Assembly (NCBI GenBank): GCA_965224205.1
Contig: CBDCYN010000011.1
Span: forward strand, 124,001-188,000
Source: CBDCYN01 sp965224205
GTDB taxonomy: Bacteria; Planctomycetota; Phycisphaerae; Phycisphaerales; Phycisphaeraceae
Length of the DNA stretch: 64,000 nucleotides
Direction: 5' to 3'
The notes below the pieces were generated by a model. That model had not been told where the DNA came from. It was given only the letters and a program-made list of their open reading frames with translations, and searched no databases. Shown here piece after piece: positions 37,665 to 47,530 of the stretch; the stretch's first letter is position 1; each line of letters opens with the position of its first letter. Both the position numbers and the translations under genes were made by a program.

Positions 37665-40403
37665 ATGAACTCTTTTTTTGCAAAAAAGCCTCACGTGTCG
37701 TGCGCGCTTGATCAGGGGGATCGGCCATTACGCGCAATGGGTGATCCGAACAACACCGACCCCGCAGGCGCCTGGTTCGAAACCCTCGAGCCGCGGGTGC
37801 TGCTTTCATCGAGTGGTTGGTTGCCGTTCGACCCCGCGGCGATGAGCTCGGCTGACCCCGCGGTTGTCGCCCACCCCACTCGGTCAGCGGATCCGCGATC
37901 GGCGACCTCCAACCCAGACGCCCGAGCGGTGTGGGTCTCGTCACCAGAAACCCACGATATGATTTTTAACACCAACGGCGAACGCGACGCGTACCTGGAC
38001 TTCATGCAGGCCAAGGGCATCACCACGGTATACCTATTTGTCGGGAATCAGAACCCCGTGGGCAACCCGGCCGAGCCGCTGTCTTTTTTCGCCGACCAGT
38101 ACGCCCAGATCGTCTCTGACATCCACAGCCGCGCCATGGAGGTGTTCGCGCTCATCGGCCATTCCTACGATCCCAACGCCCCCTCGGCTTGGCAGGACGC
38201 GGCGTCGACCTCGGGCCCGTCGGCGACCCATTTCCAAAACGTCTTGAGTTATAACGACAGCCGGTCGGCGTCTGAACAGTTCGACGGCGTCAACCTCGAC
38301 CTCGAGCCCTGGACGTTTCCCGAATGGGATACCGGTGACCGGGCCGTCATCCTAAGCCAGTATCTCGATCTATCCCAGCACCTGATGCAGCAGAAGCAAA
38401 TCCAGGGCCCCGGCTTACAAGTAGGCCCGGCTGCGCCGTTCTGGTTCGACGAACACGCCGTCACGTGGAACGGCCAGGAGAAGCCGACCAATGAACACGT
38501 CCAAGACATCTACGATTACATCGCGATCCAGGACTACCGCGACACCGCGTTGGCCGGCAGCTTCGGCAGCATCACTAGCCTGGCTCAAGAAGAAATGGCC
38601 TACGCGGACACCCTCGCTGCCCAGAACATCCACAAACCCGTCGTGATCGGGGTCGAGACCAAAGCCTCTTCCGAGGGTCAGTACGTGACCTTCTTTGAAG
38701 AAGGTGAGCACGTCATGGAGCACGAACTGGCCTTGGCCAAGGACCATTTCTTAGCCAATCATGAGGGGTTCGGCGGCTTCGCCATCCACGATTTCGGGAA
38801 CTATCTCCAGTGGACCCAACGGCCCTTGACGGGTCTGAACACCGTCGCCCATGGGGACTTCAACAACGACGGGTACGACGACCTGGCCATCGGCGTGCCC
38901 GGCGAGGACATCGGCACCGCCATCGACGCCGGGGCCGTGAACGTGCTCTACGGTTCCGACAACGGGCTGACCGCCGCGGGCGACCAGTTCTGGCACCAGA
39001 ACATTGGCACGGTCTGGGGCCACGCCGAACCCGGCGATCGGTTCGGGGCGGCGCTGGCCGTGGGTGACTTCAACAACGACGGGTACGACGACCTGGCCAT
39101 CGGCGTGCCCGGCGAAGACCTCGGCAACAACACCATCGCCGACGCAGGGATGGTCCACGTCCTCTACGGTAGCGACGGGGTCGGCTTAACCGCGAACGGC
39201 GATCAGGACTGGCACCAGAACAAACCCGGGGTTGATAGCTCGGTCGAAGAAGGCGACGCGTTCGGGGCTACTCTAGCGACCGGAGACCTCAACAACGATG
39301 GGATCGATGACCTGGCCATCGGCGTGCCCGGAGAGGACATCGGCACCGCCATCGACGCAGGGGCCGTGAACGTGCTCTACGGCGGATCCCCCGACGGGTT
39401 GAGCGCCACGGGCGACCAGTTTTGGCACCAGAACATTGGCACGGTCTGGGGCGATGCCGAACCCGGCGATCGGTTCGGGGCGACGCTGGCTGTGGGCGAT
39501 TTCAACAACGATGGGAGCGGCGACCTGGCCATCGGCGTGCCCGGCGAAGACCTCGGCAACAACACCATCGCCGACGCAGGGATGGTCCACGTCCTCTACG
39601 GTAGCGACGGGGTCGGCTTAACCGCGAACGGCGATCAGGACTGGCACCAGAACAAACCCGGGATTGATAGCTCGGTCGAAGAAGGCGACGCGTTCGGGGC
39701 TTCTCTAGCGACCGGAGACCTCAACAACGATGGGATCGATGACCTGGCCATCGGCGTGCCCGGGGAGGACATCGCCGCCGCCATCGACGCCGGGGCCGTG
39801 AACGTGCTCTACGGCGGGTCCCCCGACGGGCTGTCCGCTACCGGCGACCAGTTCTGGCACCAGAACATTGGCACGGTCTGGGGCGATGCCGAACCCGGCG
39901 ATCGGTTCGGTAGCGTTCTGGCCATAGGCGATTTTAACAATGACGGGAACGGCGATTTAGCCATCGGCGTGCCCGGTGAAGACCTCGGCAACAACACCAT
40001 CGTCGACGTGGGGATGGTCCACGTCCTCTACGGAAGCGACGGGGTCGGCTTGACCGCTAACGGCGATCAAGACTGGCACCAGAATAAGGGCGGGGTCAAA
40101 GACACCGCCGAACTCGGCGACGGGTTCGGGGCTTCCCTGACAGCGGGTGACTTCAATGGCGATGGTAAAGACGACCTGGCCATCGGGGCGCCCGGAGAGG
40201 ATCTCGCGAACAATACCATCCTCAACGCTGGGGTGGTCCACGTCCTCTACGGTAGCGGCGGGGTCGGCTTAACGGCTAACGGCGATCAGAACTGGCACCA
40301 GAACAGGGGCGGGGTCAAGGACACCGCCGAAGAGGGTGACGGGTTCGGGGGCTGGCTCCATGCATTCCAAGACTTCAGGCTAACCCTGCTTCTGGTCGGA
40401 TAG
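37665..40403 (+). CDS. LEPRVLLS secreted protein, GH-like barrel plus FG-GAP propeller
   Basis: 912 residues, exported. The N-terminus carries the planctomycete motif FETLEPRVLLSS (about residues 38-49) rather than an ordinary signal peptide. Residues ~85-380 form a TIM-barrel-like domain with FDGVNLDLEPW, reminiscent of the acidic catalytic strand of GH18-type hydrolases. Residues ~395-890 hold seven FG-GAP calcium-binding repeats (DFNNDGYDDLAIGVPGED and variants), an integrin-like propeller. An eighth repeat begins (GDGFGGW) but ends as LHAFQDFRLTLLLVG, so the C-terminus looks truncated or frameshifted. Function: probable surface polysaccharide binding or hydrolysis. Confidence 0.82.
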   Translation: MNSFFAKKPHVSCALDQGDRPLRAMGDPNNTDPAGAWFETLEPRVLLSSSGWLPFDPAAMSSADPAVVAHPTRSADPRSATSNPDARAVWVSSPETHDMIFNTNGERDAYLDFMQAKGITTVYLFVGNQNPVGNPAEPLSFFADQYAQIVSDIHSRAMEVFALIGHSYDPNAPSAWQDAASTSGPSATHFQNVLSYNDSRSASEQFDGVNLDLEPWTFPEWDTGDRAVILSQYLDLSQHLMQQKQIQGPGLQVGPAAPFWFDEHAVTWNGQEKPTNEHVQDIYDYIAIQDYRDTALAGSFGSITSLAQEEMAYADTLAAQNIHKPVVIGVETKASSEGQYVTFFEEGEHVMEHELALAKDHFLANHEGFGGFAIHDFGNYLQWTQRPLTGLNTVAHGDFNNDGYDDLAIGVPGEDIGTAIDAGAVNVLYGSDNGLTAAGDQFWHQNIGTVWGHAEPGDRFGAALAVGDFNNDGYDDLAIGVPGEDLGNNTIADAGMVHVLYGSDGVGLTANGDQDWHQNKPGVDSSVEEGDAFGATLATGDLNNDGIDDLAIGVPGEDIGTAIDAGAVNVLYGGSPDGLSATGDQFWHQNIGTVWGDAEPGDRFGATLAVGDFNNDGSGDLAIGVPGEDLGNNTIADAGMVHVLYGSDGVGLTANGDQDWHQNKPGIDSSVEEGDAFGASLATGDLNNDGIDDLAIGVPGEDIAAAIDAGAVNVLYGGSPDGLSATGDQFWHQNIGTVWGDAEPGDRFGSVLAIGDFNNDGNGDLAIGVPGEDLGNNTIVDVGMVHVLYGSDGVGLTANGDQDWHQNKGGVKDTAELGDGFGASLTAGDFNGDGKDDLAIGAPGEDLANNTILNAGVVHVLYGSGGVGLTANGDQNWHQNRGGVKDTAEEGDGFGGWLHAFQDFRLTLLLVG
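38850..40345 (+). repeat. Tandem FG-GAP coding repeats
   Basis: Seven modules of about 216 bp. They alternate in two types, so that modules 432 bp apart are nearly identical at DNA level (for example 39110-39215 against 39542-39647). Such identity implies recent duplication or gene conversion and could allow repeat-number change. Confidence 0.8.
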
Positions 40404-40529
40404 ATCAACGGCTGTGCCCGTCCTGAACATGTGCACAGCGACACGCCCCACGGTCGCAGCCCTTGGATACGCGACGCGTCACGCATGGAACCCTCCATGG
40501 ACAGGGCCCGGCGATCTTCGCCTGCATCG

Positions 40530-41690
40530 CTAGATAACGCGGGATACCTCGGGTTCTTCCGCTGCTTTTCTCCAATACGCAACGTCCGGGGCGGTGAGCT
40601 TCGCGAGGCTATAACGCGGGCTATGCCAGCACGCCACCCAGTGCCCGGGCGTGACCTGCGATAAACCTGGGGTCTTGAGTCGGCACTTGGTATCGAGGTC
40701 CCACTCGGGGCAACGCGGATGGAACGCACAACCCGACGGGATCGAAGCCGGGTTGGGGACCGAGCCCGGAATGGTCTTTAGCCGCTGCTGGGGTTTACCC
40801 AGTGTCGGCATCGACGCGAACAGCCCCTGGGTGTACGGGTGCAACGGGTTGGCGAAGATCTCATCGACCGCGGCGTACTCTACGACCCGCCCGGCGTACA
40901 TCACCGCCACCACGTCAGCGTTTTCCGCCACGACGCCCAGGTCGTGGGTGATGAGCATGACCGACATCCCCCGCTCGTGCTGGAGGCGGCGTAACAATTC
41001 GAGGATCTGGGCCTGGATCGTCACGTCCAGCGCGGTCGTCGGTTCGTCGGCAATCAGCAGACGCGGCTGACACGCCAGCGCCATCGCGATCATCACACGC
41101 TGCCGCATCCCGCCCGAGAGCTGGTGGGGGTATTCATGGAGCCGCGACCTTGGGGCGGAGATCCCCACCTCCGCCAGGGCGTCGACGGCGATCTGCGTCG
41201 CCTTCTGCCGGTCGATCTTCTGGTGCAAAAGGATCGCTTCAAGGATCTGCTCGCCGATCGTGTAAACCGGGTTGAGGCTGGTCATCGGTTCCTGGAAGAT
41301 CATCGTGATCTGGTTGCCGCGGATGCGACGCATCTCTTTCTCAGAGAGGGTCAGAAGGTCGATCGCTTCGCCGCCATCGTTCTCACGCCACCAGATATGC
41401 CCGCTGTCGTATCGGCCCGGTGGCGTAGGCACGAGTTGGAGCGTCGACATCGCCGAGACCGATTTGCCGCACCCCGATTCACCGACCACCGCCAACGTCT
41501 GTTTGGGGTAGATCGACAGGTCGACATCGTTGACTGCCCGCACCCGCCGCCGCCTGGGCCCGGCAAAACTCACCGCCAAGTTCTCGATCTTTAGCAACGG
41601 CTGAGGACCGGGATCGGGAGCGTCGCTGGCCGCAATCGCTTCCGGGGATGTTTCCAGGGTTTCCGGGGCTTCCGGGGGGGGGGTGTCCAT
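40530..41690 (-). CDS. Peptide ABC transporter ATP-binding protein, OppD/DppD-like
   Basis: 386 residues. A Pro/Glu-rich N-terminal tail, Walker A GESGCGKS (residues 71-78), Q-loop IFQEPMTSLNPV, signature LSGGMRQRV, Walker B LLIADEPTTALD, and the oligopeptide-transport C-terminal Cys motif (GCAFHPRCPEWD, possible Fe-S or zinc site). Powers uptake of peptides or related solutes. It begins 3 bp after oppC. No oppF follows, so it either homodimerises or uses a distant partner. Confidence 0.93.
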   Translation of the reverse strand: MDTPPPEAPETLETSPEAIAASDAPDPGPQPLLKIENLAVSFAGPRRRRVRAVNDVDLSIYPKQTLAVVGESGCGKSVSAMSTLQLVPTPPGRYDSGHIWWRENDGGEAIDLLTLSEKEMRRIRGNQITMIFQEPMTSLNPVYTIGEQILEAILLHQKIDRQKATQIAVDALAEVGISAPRSRLHEYPHQLSGGMRQRVMIAMALACQPRLLIADEPTTALDVTIQAQILELLRRLQHERGMSVMLITHDLGVVAENADVVAVMYAGRVVEYAAVDEIFANPLHPYTQGLFASMPTLGKPQQRLKTIPGSVPNPASIPSGCAFHPRCPEWDLDTKCRLKTPGLSQVTPGHWVACWHSPRYSLAKLTAPDVAYWRKAAEEPEVSRVI

Positions 41691-41693
41691 GGG

Positions 41694-42866
41694 TTACGCT
41701 ATCGGCTGTTGGAGGCGGGGGTCAATCGCGTCGCGTAGCGCCTCGCCCAACAGGTTATAAGAAAATACCGTTAGAAAAATCGCGAGTCCGGGGAACACCA
41801 CGACCCACCAATGAAACCCCCCGACCACCTCGCGGGATTGATTGAGCAGCTGCCCCCAGCTCGGCTCCTCGACCAAGCCTAGCCCCAGGAAGCTGAGCGT
41901 CGATTCCGCGAGGATCGCCGACGCGACCCCGAAGCTGGCATTAACCAACACCGGGGTCACCCCGTTGGGCAGCATGTGCCGGAACAAAACCGACCACAGC
42001 GGCAGCCCGCACGCCCGGGCCGCGACCACGAAATCCTGATCCCGCAGCTTCAAGAACTCCGCCCGCACGAACAGCGCATACCCCACCCAGCTCGTGAGCC
42101 CGATGATGACCATGATCAGGTACAGGTTCCGCCCGTAGAACGCCACGAACGCGATGAGCAGGAAGATCGTCGGAATCGAGCTGAAGATCTCCACGAGCCG
42201 CATCCCCAGCAGATCCACCCAGCCCGAGAAGTACCCCATCAGCCCCCCGATGATCACCCCGATCACCACCGCGATCCCGGTGGCGATGAACCCGATCGCC
42301 AGCGCGATCCGCGACGCGTGGATCATCCGGCTTAGCATGTCCTCGCCCTCGGTGGTCGTGCCCATCCAGTGCTCTCGGCTGGGGGCTTGGAGGCGGGTAT
42401 CGGTTTGATGGTCGCGCAGCCGGTCGTTTGGGGAGTACGGGATCAGGGTCCTGTAGACGGACTGCACCTGCCCCGCCGCCTCGGCTTCGCGGTATTGGGA
42501 ATAGATAATCACCTCCGGCGGGCTGATCAAAATCAGCGAGGCGATACACGTCACCCCTACCGCCGCTGCCCAGATCCGCAACCGCACCGACAGCGACAGT
42601 TTCCACAACACCCCTAGCCCCACCGCGTAGAAGGCTGCCGCGATCAGCGTCACATCCACCGCCGTCAGGTGTGCGAGCATCGGGCTCGACCACTTCCCTT
42701 TAGAAAGCACCAAAACCGGGTGGCTGCTTGCGATCAGCGGCGAGAACACCGCCAGCACCAACAGCACGACCAGCCACGCCCCTCCGAGGCGCGCCCCCCA
42801 TCGCCCCAGGACCTGCCGCCCGATCCGGCCCAGCACGCTGCGTTGTCGCCGCGGGGCTACCTTCAT
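41694..42866 (-). CDS. Peptide ABC transporter permease, OppC/DppC-like
   Basis: 390 residues. An N-terminal TM and extra hydrophobic segments precede a periplasmic loop (residues ~120-165, HWMGTTTEGEDMLSR, the canonical OppC lead-in). The BPD_transp_1 domain follows, with the EAA-like loop RAEFLKLRDQDFVVAARACG and the C-terminal PNGVTPVLVNASFG. It forms the channel with OppB. Genes lie in transport order A-B-C-D. Confidence 0.93.
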   Translation of the reverse strand: MKVAPRRQRSVLGRIGRQVLGRWGARLGGAWLVVLLVLAVFSPLIASSHPVLVLSKGKWSSPMLAHLTAVDVTLIAAAFYAVGLGVLWKLSLSVRLRIWAAAVGVTCIASLILISPPEVIIYSQYREAEAAGQVQSVYRTLIPYSPNDRLRDHQTDTRLQAPSREHWMGTTTEGEDMLSRMIHASRIALAIGFIATGIAVVIGVIIGGLMGYFSGWVDLLGMRLVEIFSSIPTIFLLIAFVAFYGRNLYLIMVIIGLTSWVGYALFVRAEFLKLRDQDFVVAARACGLPLWSVLFRHMLPNGVTPVLVNASFGVASAILAESTLSFLGLGLVEEPSWGQLLNQSREVVGGFHWWVVVFPGLAIFLTVFSYNLLGEALRDAIDPRLQQPIA

Positions 42867-42904
42867 AGTCGATCCGTTTCCTGTACTAACCGCATCAAAC
42901 CACG

Positions 42905-44317
42905 CTACTCGTAACTCACTCTCGGGTCAGCGATCGCGTAGCACACGTCGCGGACCAGCTCACTGACCAACCCGATCGCCCCGCCGATCAGGATCGTGCC
43001 CATGAACAGCTGCTGGTCCCTCATATATGCCGCTTCGATCGCCAGCTTCCCCATCCCCTGGATGCTGAAGATGCTCTCGACCACCACCGCCCCGGCGATC
43101 AGCGACGGGATGATCGACGCAGCCACGGTGATCAGCGGCAGGATGCTGTTGCGGAGCACGTGGCGGAACAAGATATCCCGCTCGTTGACGCCCTTGGCCC
43201 GGGCGGTGCGCACAAAATCCGCCCAGAGGTTTTCCAAGATCGCCCCGCGCGTGAGTTTCGACAGCACCGCGAACCCCCCGTACGTAAGGCAAAACACCGG
43301 CAATGCCAGGTGCCAGCACGCGTCGAGCAGCCAACCCCGCTCGAACCCCTGCTGGCCCCAGCTCGGCAGGAACGCCATCCGGTCCGCCTGTAGGTCGTGC
43401 AGCCCCCCCGTCGGGAACAGCTTGATGTTCTGTTCGTTGGCCAGGTACCCGATCAGCATCACCCCCGCCCAGATCACCGGCACCGACCACAACGCCAGGA
43501 ACACGAAACCCGACCCCACGTCGATCATCTTCCCCCGGTGCCGGGCCGCGAAGATCCCGGTAAGGATCGCCACGCCGTAGATGATCGGGATCGTGATCGC
43601 GTTGAGCAGCAGGGTCACCGGCACACGCTCGCCCAATAGCTGCGACACCCGCCGCCCCCGCAGGCTCTTGCCCAGGTCGGGCCACTTGATCGCTGGGCGT
43701 TTGAAGTGGATCTTCTTGCGACCGTTAAACTCCCAGCTGAGCTTCGTGATCAGCTGCCGTCGGGCTTGAAGCGGGTCTGACTCGGATAAACCCGTGACCT
43801 TTTGCTTGAACCCTTCGTCGGGCTCGGCGTCGATCGAGCTAAGCAGCTCTAACCCTGTTGCCGGGTCCCGCATGGCTTCGATGACCTGACGGGCCGCTTC
43901 CGGGGGCTCGGTATCGTGATACGCCGCGATCGAGAGGGTGATATCCGTGACCGTGTCGAGCGTGCCTTGAGGCCAATCGATCTGCGTTTGCTCTAAAGCT
44001 TCTCGCGTCTGGGCGATCTGGACCGGATCGTTAGCAAGCCTCTCCTTAACATCCGCGGAGGTCAGGAACCCGATCGGCGAGACCTGGTTGAGCCACCGCC
44101 CGTACTGGACGACCAGCGGCTGGTCTAGGCCGTACCGCCGCAGCGTGTCCCTGCGGATCTGTTCCGTGTCCTGATCCTCAGCCATCCCCCCGAACTGATT
44201 CAGGACAACCCCGGTGAACCCGCCGGGAGAAAAAGCCATGACCAGGAACACAACCACCGTCACCCCGATCAGCGTGGGGAACATCAGCAGGATCCGGCGT
44301 AGGAGATACGTCGTCAT
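42905..44317 (-). CDS. Peptide ABC transporter permease, OppB/DppB-like, enlarged
   Basis: 470 residues against ~310 for usual OppB. It begins YLLRRILLMFPTLIGVTVVVF. Then comes a ~180-residue insertion (about 45-230) before the core permease domain, which has RTARAKGVNERDILFRHVLRNS (EAA loop) and a C-terminal ELVRDVCYAIADPRVSYE. The insert follows TM1 and so is likely periplasmic, where it may dock the substrate-binding protein. Enlarged OppB with this insertion may be a planctomycete trait. Confidence 0.9.
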   Translation of the reverse strand: MTTYLLRRILLMFPTLIGVTVVVFLVMAFSPGGFTGVVLNQFGGMAEDQDTEQIRRDTLRRYGLDQPLVVQYGRWLNQVSPIGFLTSADVKERLANDPVQIAQTREALEQTQIDWPQGTLDTVTDITLSIAAYHDTEPPEAARQVIEAMRDPATGLELLSSIDAEPDEGFKQKVTGLSESDPLQARRQLITKLSWEFNGRKKIHFKRPAIKWPDLGKSLRGRRVSQLLGERVPVTLLLNAITIPIIYGVAILTGIFAARHRGKMIDVGSGFVFLALWSVPVIWAGVMLIGYLANEQNIKLFPTGGLHDLQADRMAFLPSWGQQGFERGWLLDACWHLALPVFCLTYGGFAVLSKLTRGAILENLWADFVRTARAKGVNERDILFRHVLRNSILPLITVAASIIPSLIAGAVVVESIFSIQGMGKLAIEAAYMRDQQLFMGTILIGGAIGLVSELVRDVCYAIADPRVSYE

Positions 44318-44352
44318 ACCAGCTCAGCGGGGTCCTTGGCTTCATCCCTCCG

Positions 44353-46206
44353 TCACTGCGTCCACCGCTGCAATGGCGCGGGCACGTACCACTCGACTTT
44401 CGGGTTTAGCCCAAGCTTGGTCCGCAGGACGTGGTGGATCCGTTTATCGACGAAATTCACCCTCCGCATCGTGAACAAAAAGGTATAGGGTTGATCTTCA
44501 TGAAAGATCTCATGGCAGCGGTGCCACAGCTGCATCCGTTCCTCTTCATCGAGCGTGACCCGGGCCTGCTCAATGAGCCGGTCGAGCTCCTCGTTCTTGT
44601 AGTGGATAAAATTGTGGCCCCGCCCCGCCATCTGGTCGGAGTGGAAGATCTGGTACGGGTCGCTCTCGATCGTCCCCGACCAGCCCAGCGTGATCGCGTC
44701 TAGGTCGCGCTCGTCGAGCCGCTGGAGCATGATCGTCCACTCGAGCCGGTCGAGCTCCATCGCAATCCCAGCCCGGGCGAACGCATCCTTCAGGTACAAC
44801 GCCATCTGGTGGTAGTTCTCGTCTCCCGTGCGGTAGGTGAACTTGAACCGGAACGGCCGGCCGTCTTGCGATTCGATCACCCCGTCCCCGTCACGGTCCT
44901 CGAACCCGGCCTCTTTGAGTAGTGCGATCGCCCTGGGCGGGTCATACGGCCACGGCTCGACCGATGGCGAGAACTGATTACCCAGCCGGTGGAACGGCCC
45001 CGTCGCGATCGTCGCCAGCCCCGACATCAGCCGCTGGCACATCTGCTGGCGGTCGATGAGCATCGTCATCGCCCGGCGCACCCGCGCATCGGCGAAGAAG
45101 GTCGGCTTGCCGTCGCGTTGCTGGTTCCACCCGATGTACCGGTACCCGCTTAGGATCGTGTCGTACTCGTGGCGGTGGGCACGCTTGTTGATCGTGGGGT
45201 CGTCCTTGAGCGTCGGGTACTGCTCGGGGGTGGGGCTAAACCAGTCGATCTCACCATTGATAAACGAAGCCAGCCGGGCGGTGTCCTCCTCGATCTCCCG
45301 GAAGACGATCCGGTTGAACGCCGGCGCCAATCCCCAATACCGGTCGTTGCGTACCAGTTCGACCTGCCCCAGCCCCGGCCGCCACGTCTCCGGGGCGACC
45401 GACAGCTGGTAGGGACCCGACCCGAACAACAACCCGGGGGTTTCGTTGAACTGCTGGGGGGTAAACCGCGAATAGAATTTTTTCGACAGGATCGACAAAC
45501 CGGCACAGATCTCGAACCCTTTGAAATAAGGCTCGTTGAGATGAAACACCACCCGGTGGTCGCCGTCTTTATCGACCCGATCGATCTTGGCGTAATAAGA
45601 CCGCACGTGGGGGGTGTCGATCTTCGGGTCCATGATCTGCTCGTACGTAAACACGACGTCGTCCGCGGTCACCGGCGAACCATCCGCAAACCGCGCGTCG
45701 GCGCGCAGATCGAACGTGATCGTCAGCCCGTCGTCGCTGATACGCCAGCCGGTTGCCAGGATCGGCACCCATTCCAGCGTGTCTGGGTCGCGTTCTGCTA
45801 GCGATTGGAGCACCAGGTTCTCGATAATCCTGGCATAGATATCGGTCGATACCAACGGGGTGAGCTTCCCCACCGCTACGCCGAACGCCTCGACGAGCCA
45901 ATCCCCAGCGGCGTAGTCGGGCTCATGGTGAGCGCGGCGGATACGGTAGAACGGGTCTTGCGCGTCGACATCAGCATGGCCGTGGGGGTTCGTGGCCCCG
46001 TTCGTGGCTGAAGAAACGCTAATCCCCCGCTCGAGCTGGTCCCCGATCCGGTGCAGCGCCTGGGTCTGGTCGTCGAGACGGGCCTTGACCTGTTGGAGCA
46101 GTTCCCACTGCCGGTCGTCCTGCTTCATGCTCAACCAGATGCTCACGAGGATGCCCAGCAGCAACACGGTCAAAAGCAGATCACGAAAACCAAACCGGCT
46201 TTCCAT
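44353..46206 (-). CDS. Peptide ABC transporter substrate-binding protein, OppA-like
   Basis: 617 residues. The start at 46206 (MESRFGFRDLLLT) leads into a single N-terminal TM (LLLTVLLLGILVSIWLSM), so this binding protein is membrane-anchored, not a lipoprotein. A short coiled coil (LLQQVKARLDDQTQALHRIG) follows the TM. The SBP_bac_5 domain begins near LTPLVSTDIYARIIENLVLQ and includes GWRISDDGLTITFDLRADA and FADGSPVTADDVVFTYE. A large upstream extension of the frame is not protein-like. GAGGGAA precedes the start. Heads the oppA-B-C-D unit. Confidence 0.92.
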   Translation of the reverse strand: MESRFGFRDLLLTVLLLGILVSIWLSMKQDDRQWELLQQVKARLDDQTQALHRIGDQLERGISVSSATNGATNPHGHADVDAQDPFYRIRRAHHEPDYAAGDWLVEAFGVAVGKLTPLVSTDIYARIIENLVLQSLAERDPDTLEWVPILATGWRISDDGLTITFDLRADARFADGSPVTADDVVFTYEQIMDPKIDTPHVRSYYAKIDRVDKDGDHRVVFHLNEPYFKGFEICAGLSILSKKFYSRFTPQQFNETPGLLFGSGPYQLSVAPETWRPGLGQVELVRNDRYWGLAPAFNRIVFREIEEDTARLASFINGEIDWFSPTPEQYPTLKDDPTINKRAHRHEYDTILSGYRYIGWNQQRDGKPTFFADARVRRAMTMLIDRQQMCQRLMSGLATIATGPFHRLGNQFSPSVEPWPYDPPRAIALLKEAGFEDRDGDGVIESQDGRPFRFKFTYRTGDENYHQMALYLKDAFARAGIAMELDRLEWTIMLQRLDERDLDAITLGWSGTIESDPYQIFHSDQMAGRGHNFIHYKNEELDRLIEQARVTLDEEERMQLWHRCHEIFHEDQPYTFLFTMRRVNFVDKRIHHVLRTKLGLNPKVEWYVPAPLQRWTQ

Positions 46207-46354
46207 AGCGTGGGTTCCCTCGTTTATTAGCCCGGCACCACCCGCGACGAACCGCGCGTCGACGAGCACAAGAACAGGATGACGATCCTCTGCGACGTGT
46301 TGTGATGATACCCGAACGAAATCCCCGCCGCAGGCGAGCGGGCCTTCTCGATGC

Positions 46355-47530
46355 TCATCCTCGTCGCGGTTGCGCCGCTTGTTCGAGCACCGCTTCGAGG
46401 TGGTCGACGTGCCGCCGCATGGATAGCGTTTCGGACAACCCGTCCATTGCCGCCACACACGCCCGCCTCGCGTCCTCGTCCGCCAGCTGGGTCATCGCGC
46501 TCGCCAGGGCGTCCACGTCCGCGGGGTCCTCAATCACGCGCCCCCGCACGCCGCTACCCTCAGCGTTGAGGATGAACTCACTGGCCCCGTTGTATGACGT
46601 GCTGATCGCGGGCGTGCCCATCATCAGCGATTCGATCACGACCTTGCTCGAAGGGTCGTAAAACGTGGGCAGCACCGTCACGTCCGCGGCCACGTAAAGC
46701 GGCGCCACCTGGTCCGTGATCCCGATCAGTCTAAAGTGGTCACGGATCCCCAACTCCGCGACCCGTCTTTGGTAGCCGTACCCGATCGGTCCCGAGATCA
46801 TCACGACGGGCTTGAGACCAGCTTGGACCAGCCGTTGAGTCGCGTCCGTGAGGGGTCCGATCCCCTTAAGTCGAGGATTGAACGCTGAGAACAGGTACAC
46901 CACCGCGTCGCGGGGGATGTTGAACCCCTCGCGGATCATGGATCGCCACTTTTGACGAGTCGATGCATCCACCTCGGGCATCTGGGCGGCGTTGGGGATG
47001 ACCTCGACCCGCGCATCGTCGAGGCCGTAGTGCCGTTTCCACTGATCCGCAACGTACCCGCTGACCGCGACCACTTTCTTGACCGACGGGTCAGCCGCCG
47101 AACGCCGCTCCAGGGCCAGGCAGGTCTGGTGCTTGAACGAGGTCGCCACCAGCGCCTGTTTCGACCAGCGTGACCACCGGCCGGTGCGCAGCTGGATGTT
47201 GCGGGCGAGCGTCTCGCGGATCGCCCCGCCCCGCGGTTGGATCACGTCGGCGGGCACGGTCGTGGTCATGGATAGACTCACATCGAACGACTCAGCCCGC
47301 AGTTGCCGCTTCGCCCACCGGATAAACCGCAGCCAGTGCAGAGGTTTTAGCAGCAGAGGATCATTGAGCTGGCGCACCTCGACCCCCGGGGCGTGGCCAT
47401 CGGTGGCGCCCTGACCAGTCATCACCACCACCCGGTGGCCGCGCCCCACCAGTTCGTGGACGATCTGCGCGGTGGAGCGTTCACACCCACCCCGCCCGTC
47501 GAACCGCTCAACCACCACGGCGATTTTCAT
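46355..47530 (-). CDS. Glycosyltransferase, GT4, WaaG-like
   Basis: 391 residues of GT-B fold. MKIAVVVERFDGRGGCERST at the N-terminus is the LPS-core glucosyltransferase I (RfaG/WaaG) pattern. KVVAVSGYVADQWKRHYG and the donor-side PTFYDPSSKVVIESLMMGTP follow. Probably adds the first sugar after the heptoses of a LPS core. Its ATG overlaps the stop of the heptosyltransferase gene (ATGA). Confidence 0.9.
   Translation of the reverse strand: MKIAVVVERFDGRGGCERSTAQIVHELVGRGHRVVVMTGQGATDGHAPGVEVRQLNDPLLLKPLHWLRFIRWAKRQLRAESFDVSLSMTTTVPADVIQPRGGAIRETLARNIQLRTGRWSRWSKQALVATSFKHQTCLALERRSAADPSVKKVVAVSGYVADQWKRHYGLDDARVEVIPNAAQMPEVDASTRQKWRSMIREGFNIPRDAVVYLFSAFNPRLKGIGPLTDATQRLVQAGLKPVVMISGPIGYGYQRRVAELGIRDHFRLIGITDQVAPLYVAADVTVLPTFYDPSSKVVIESLMMGTPAISTSYNGASEFILNAEGSGVRGRVIEDPADVDALASAMTQLADEDARRACVAAMDGLSETLSMRRHVDHLEAVLEQAAQPRRG

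Noticed and set aside
38850..40345. CRISPR-like periodic repeats
   Set aside because: Repeats are ~216 bp in frame and encode FG-GAP motifs; there are no spacers of constant short length.
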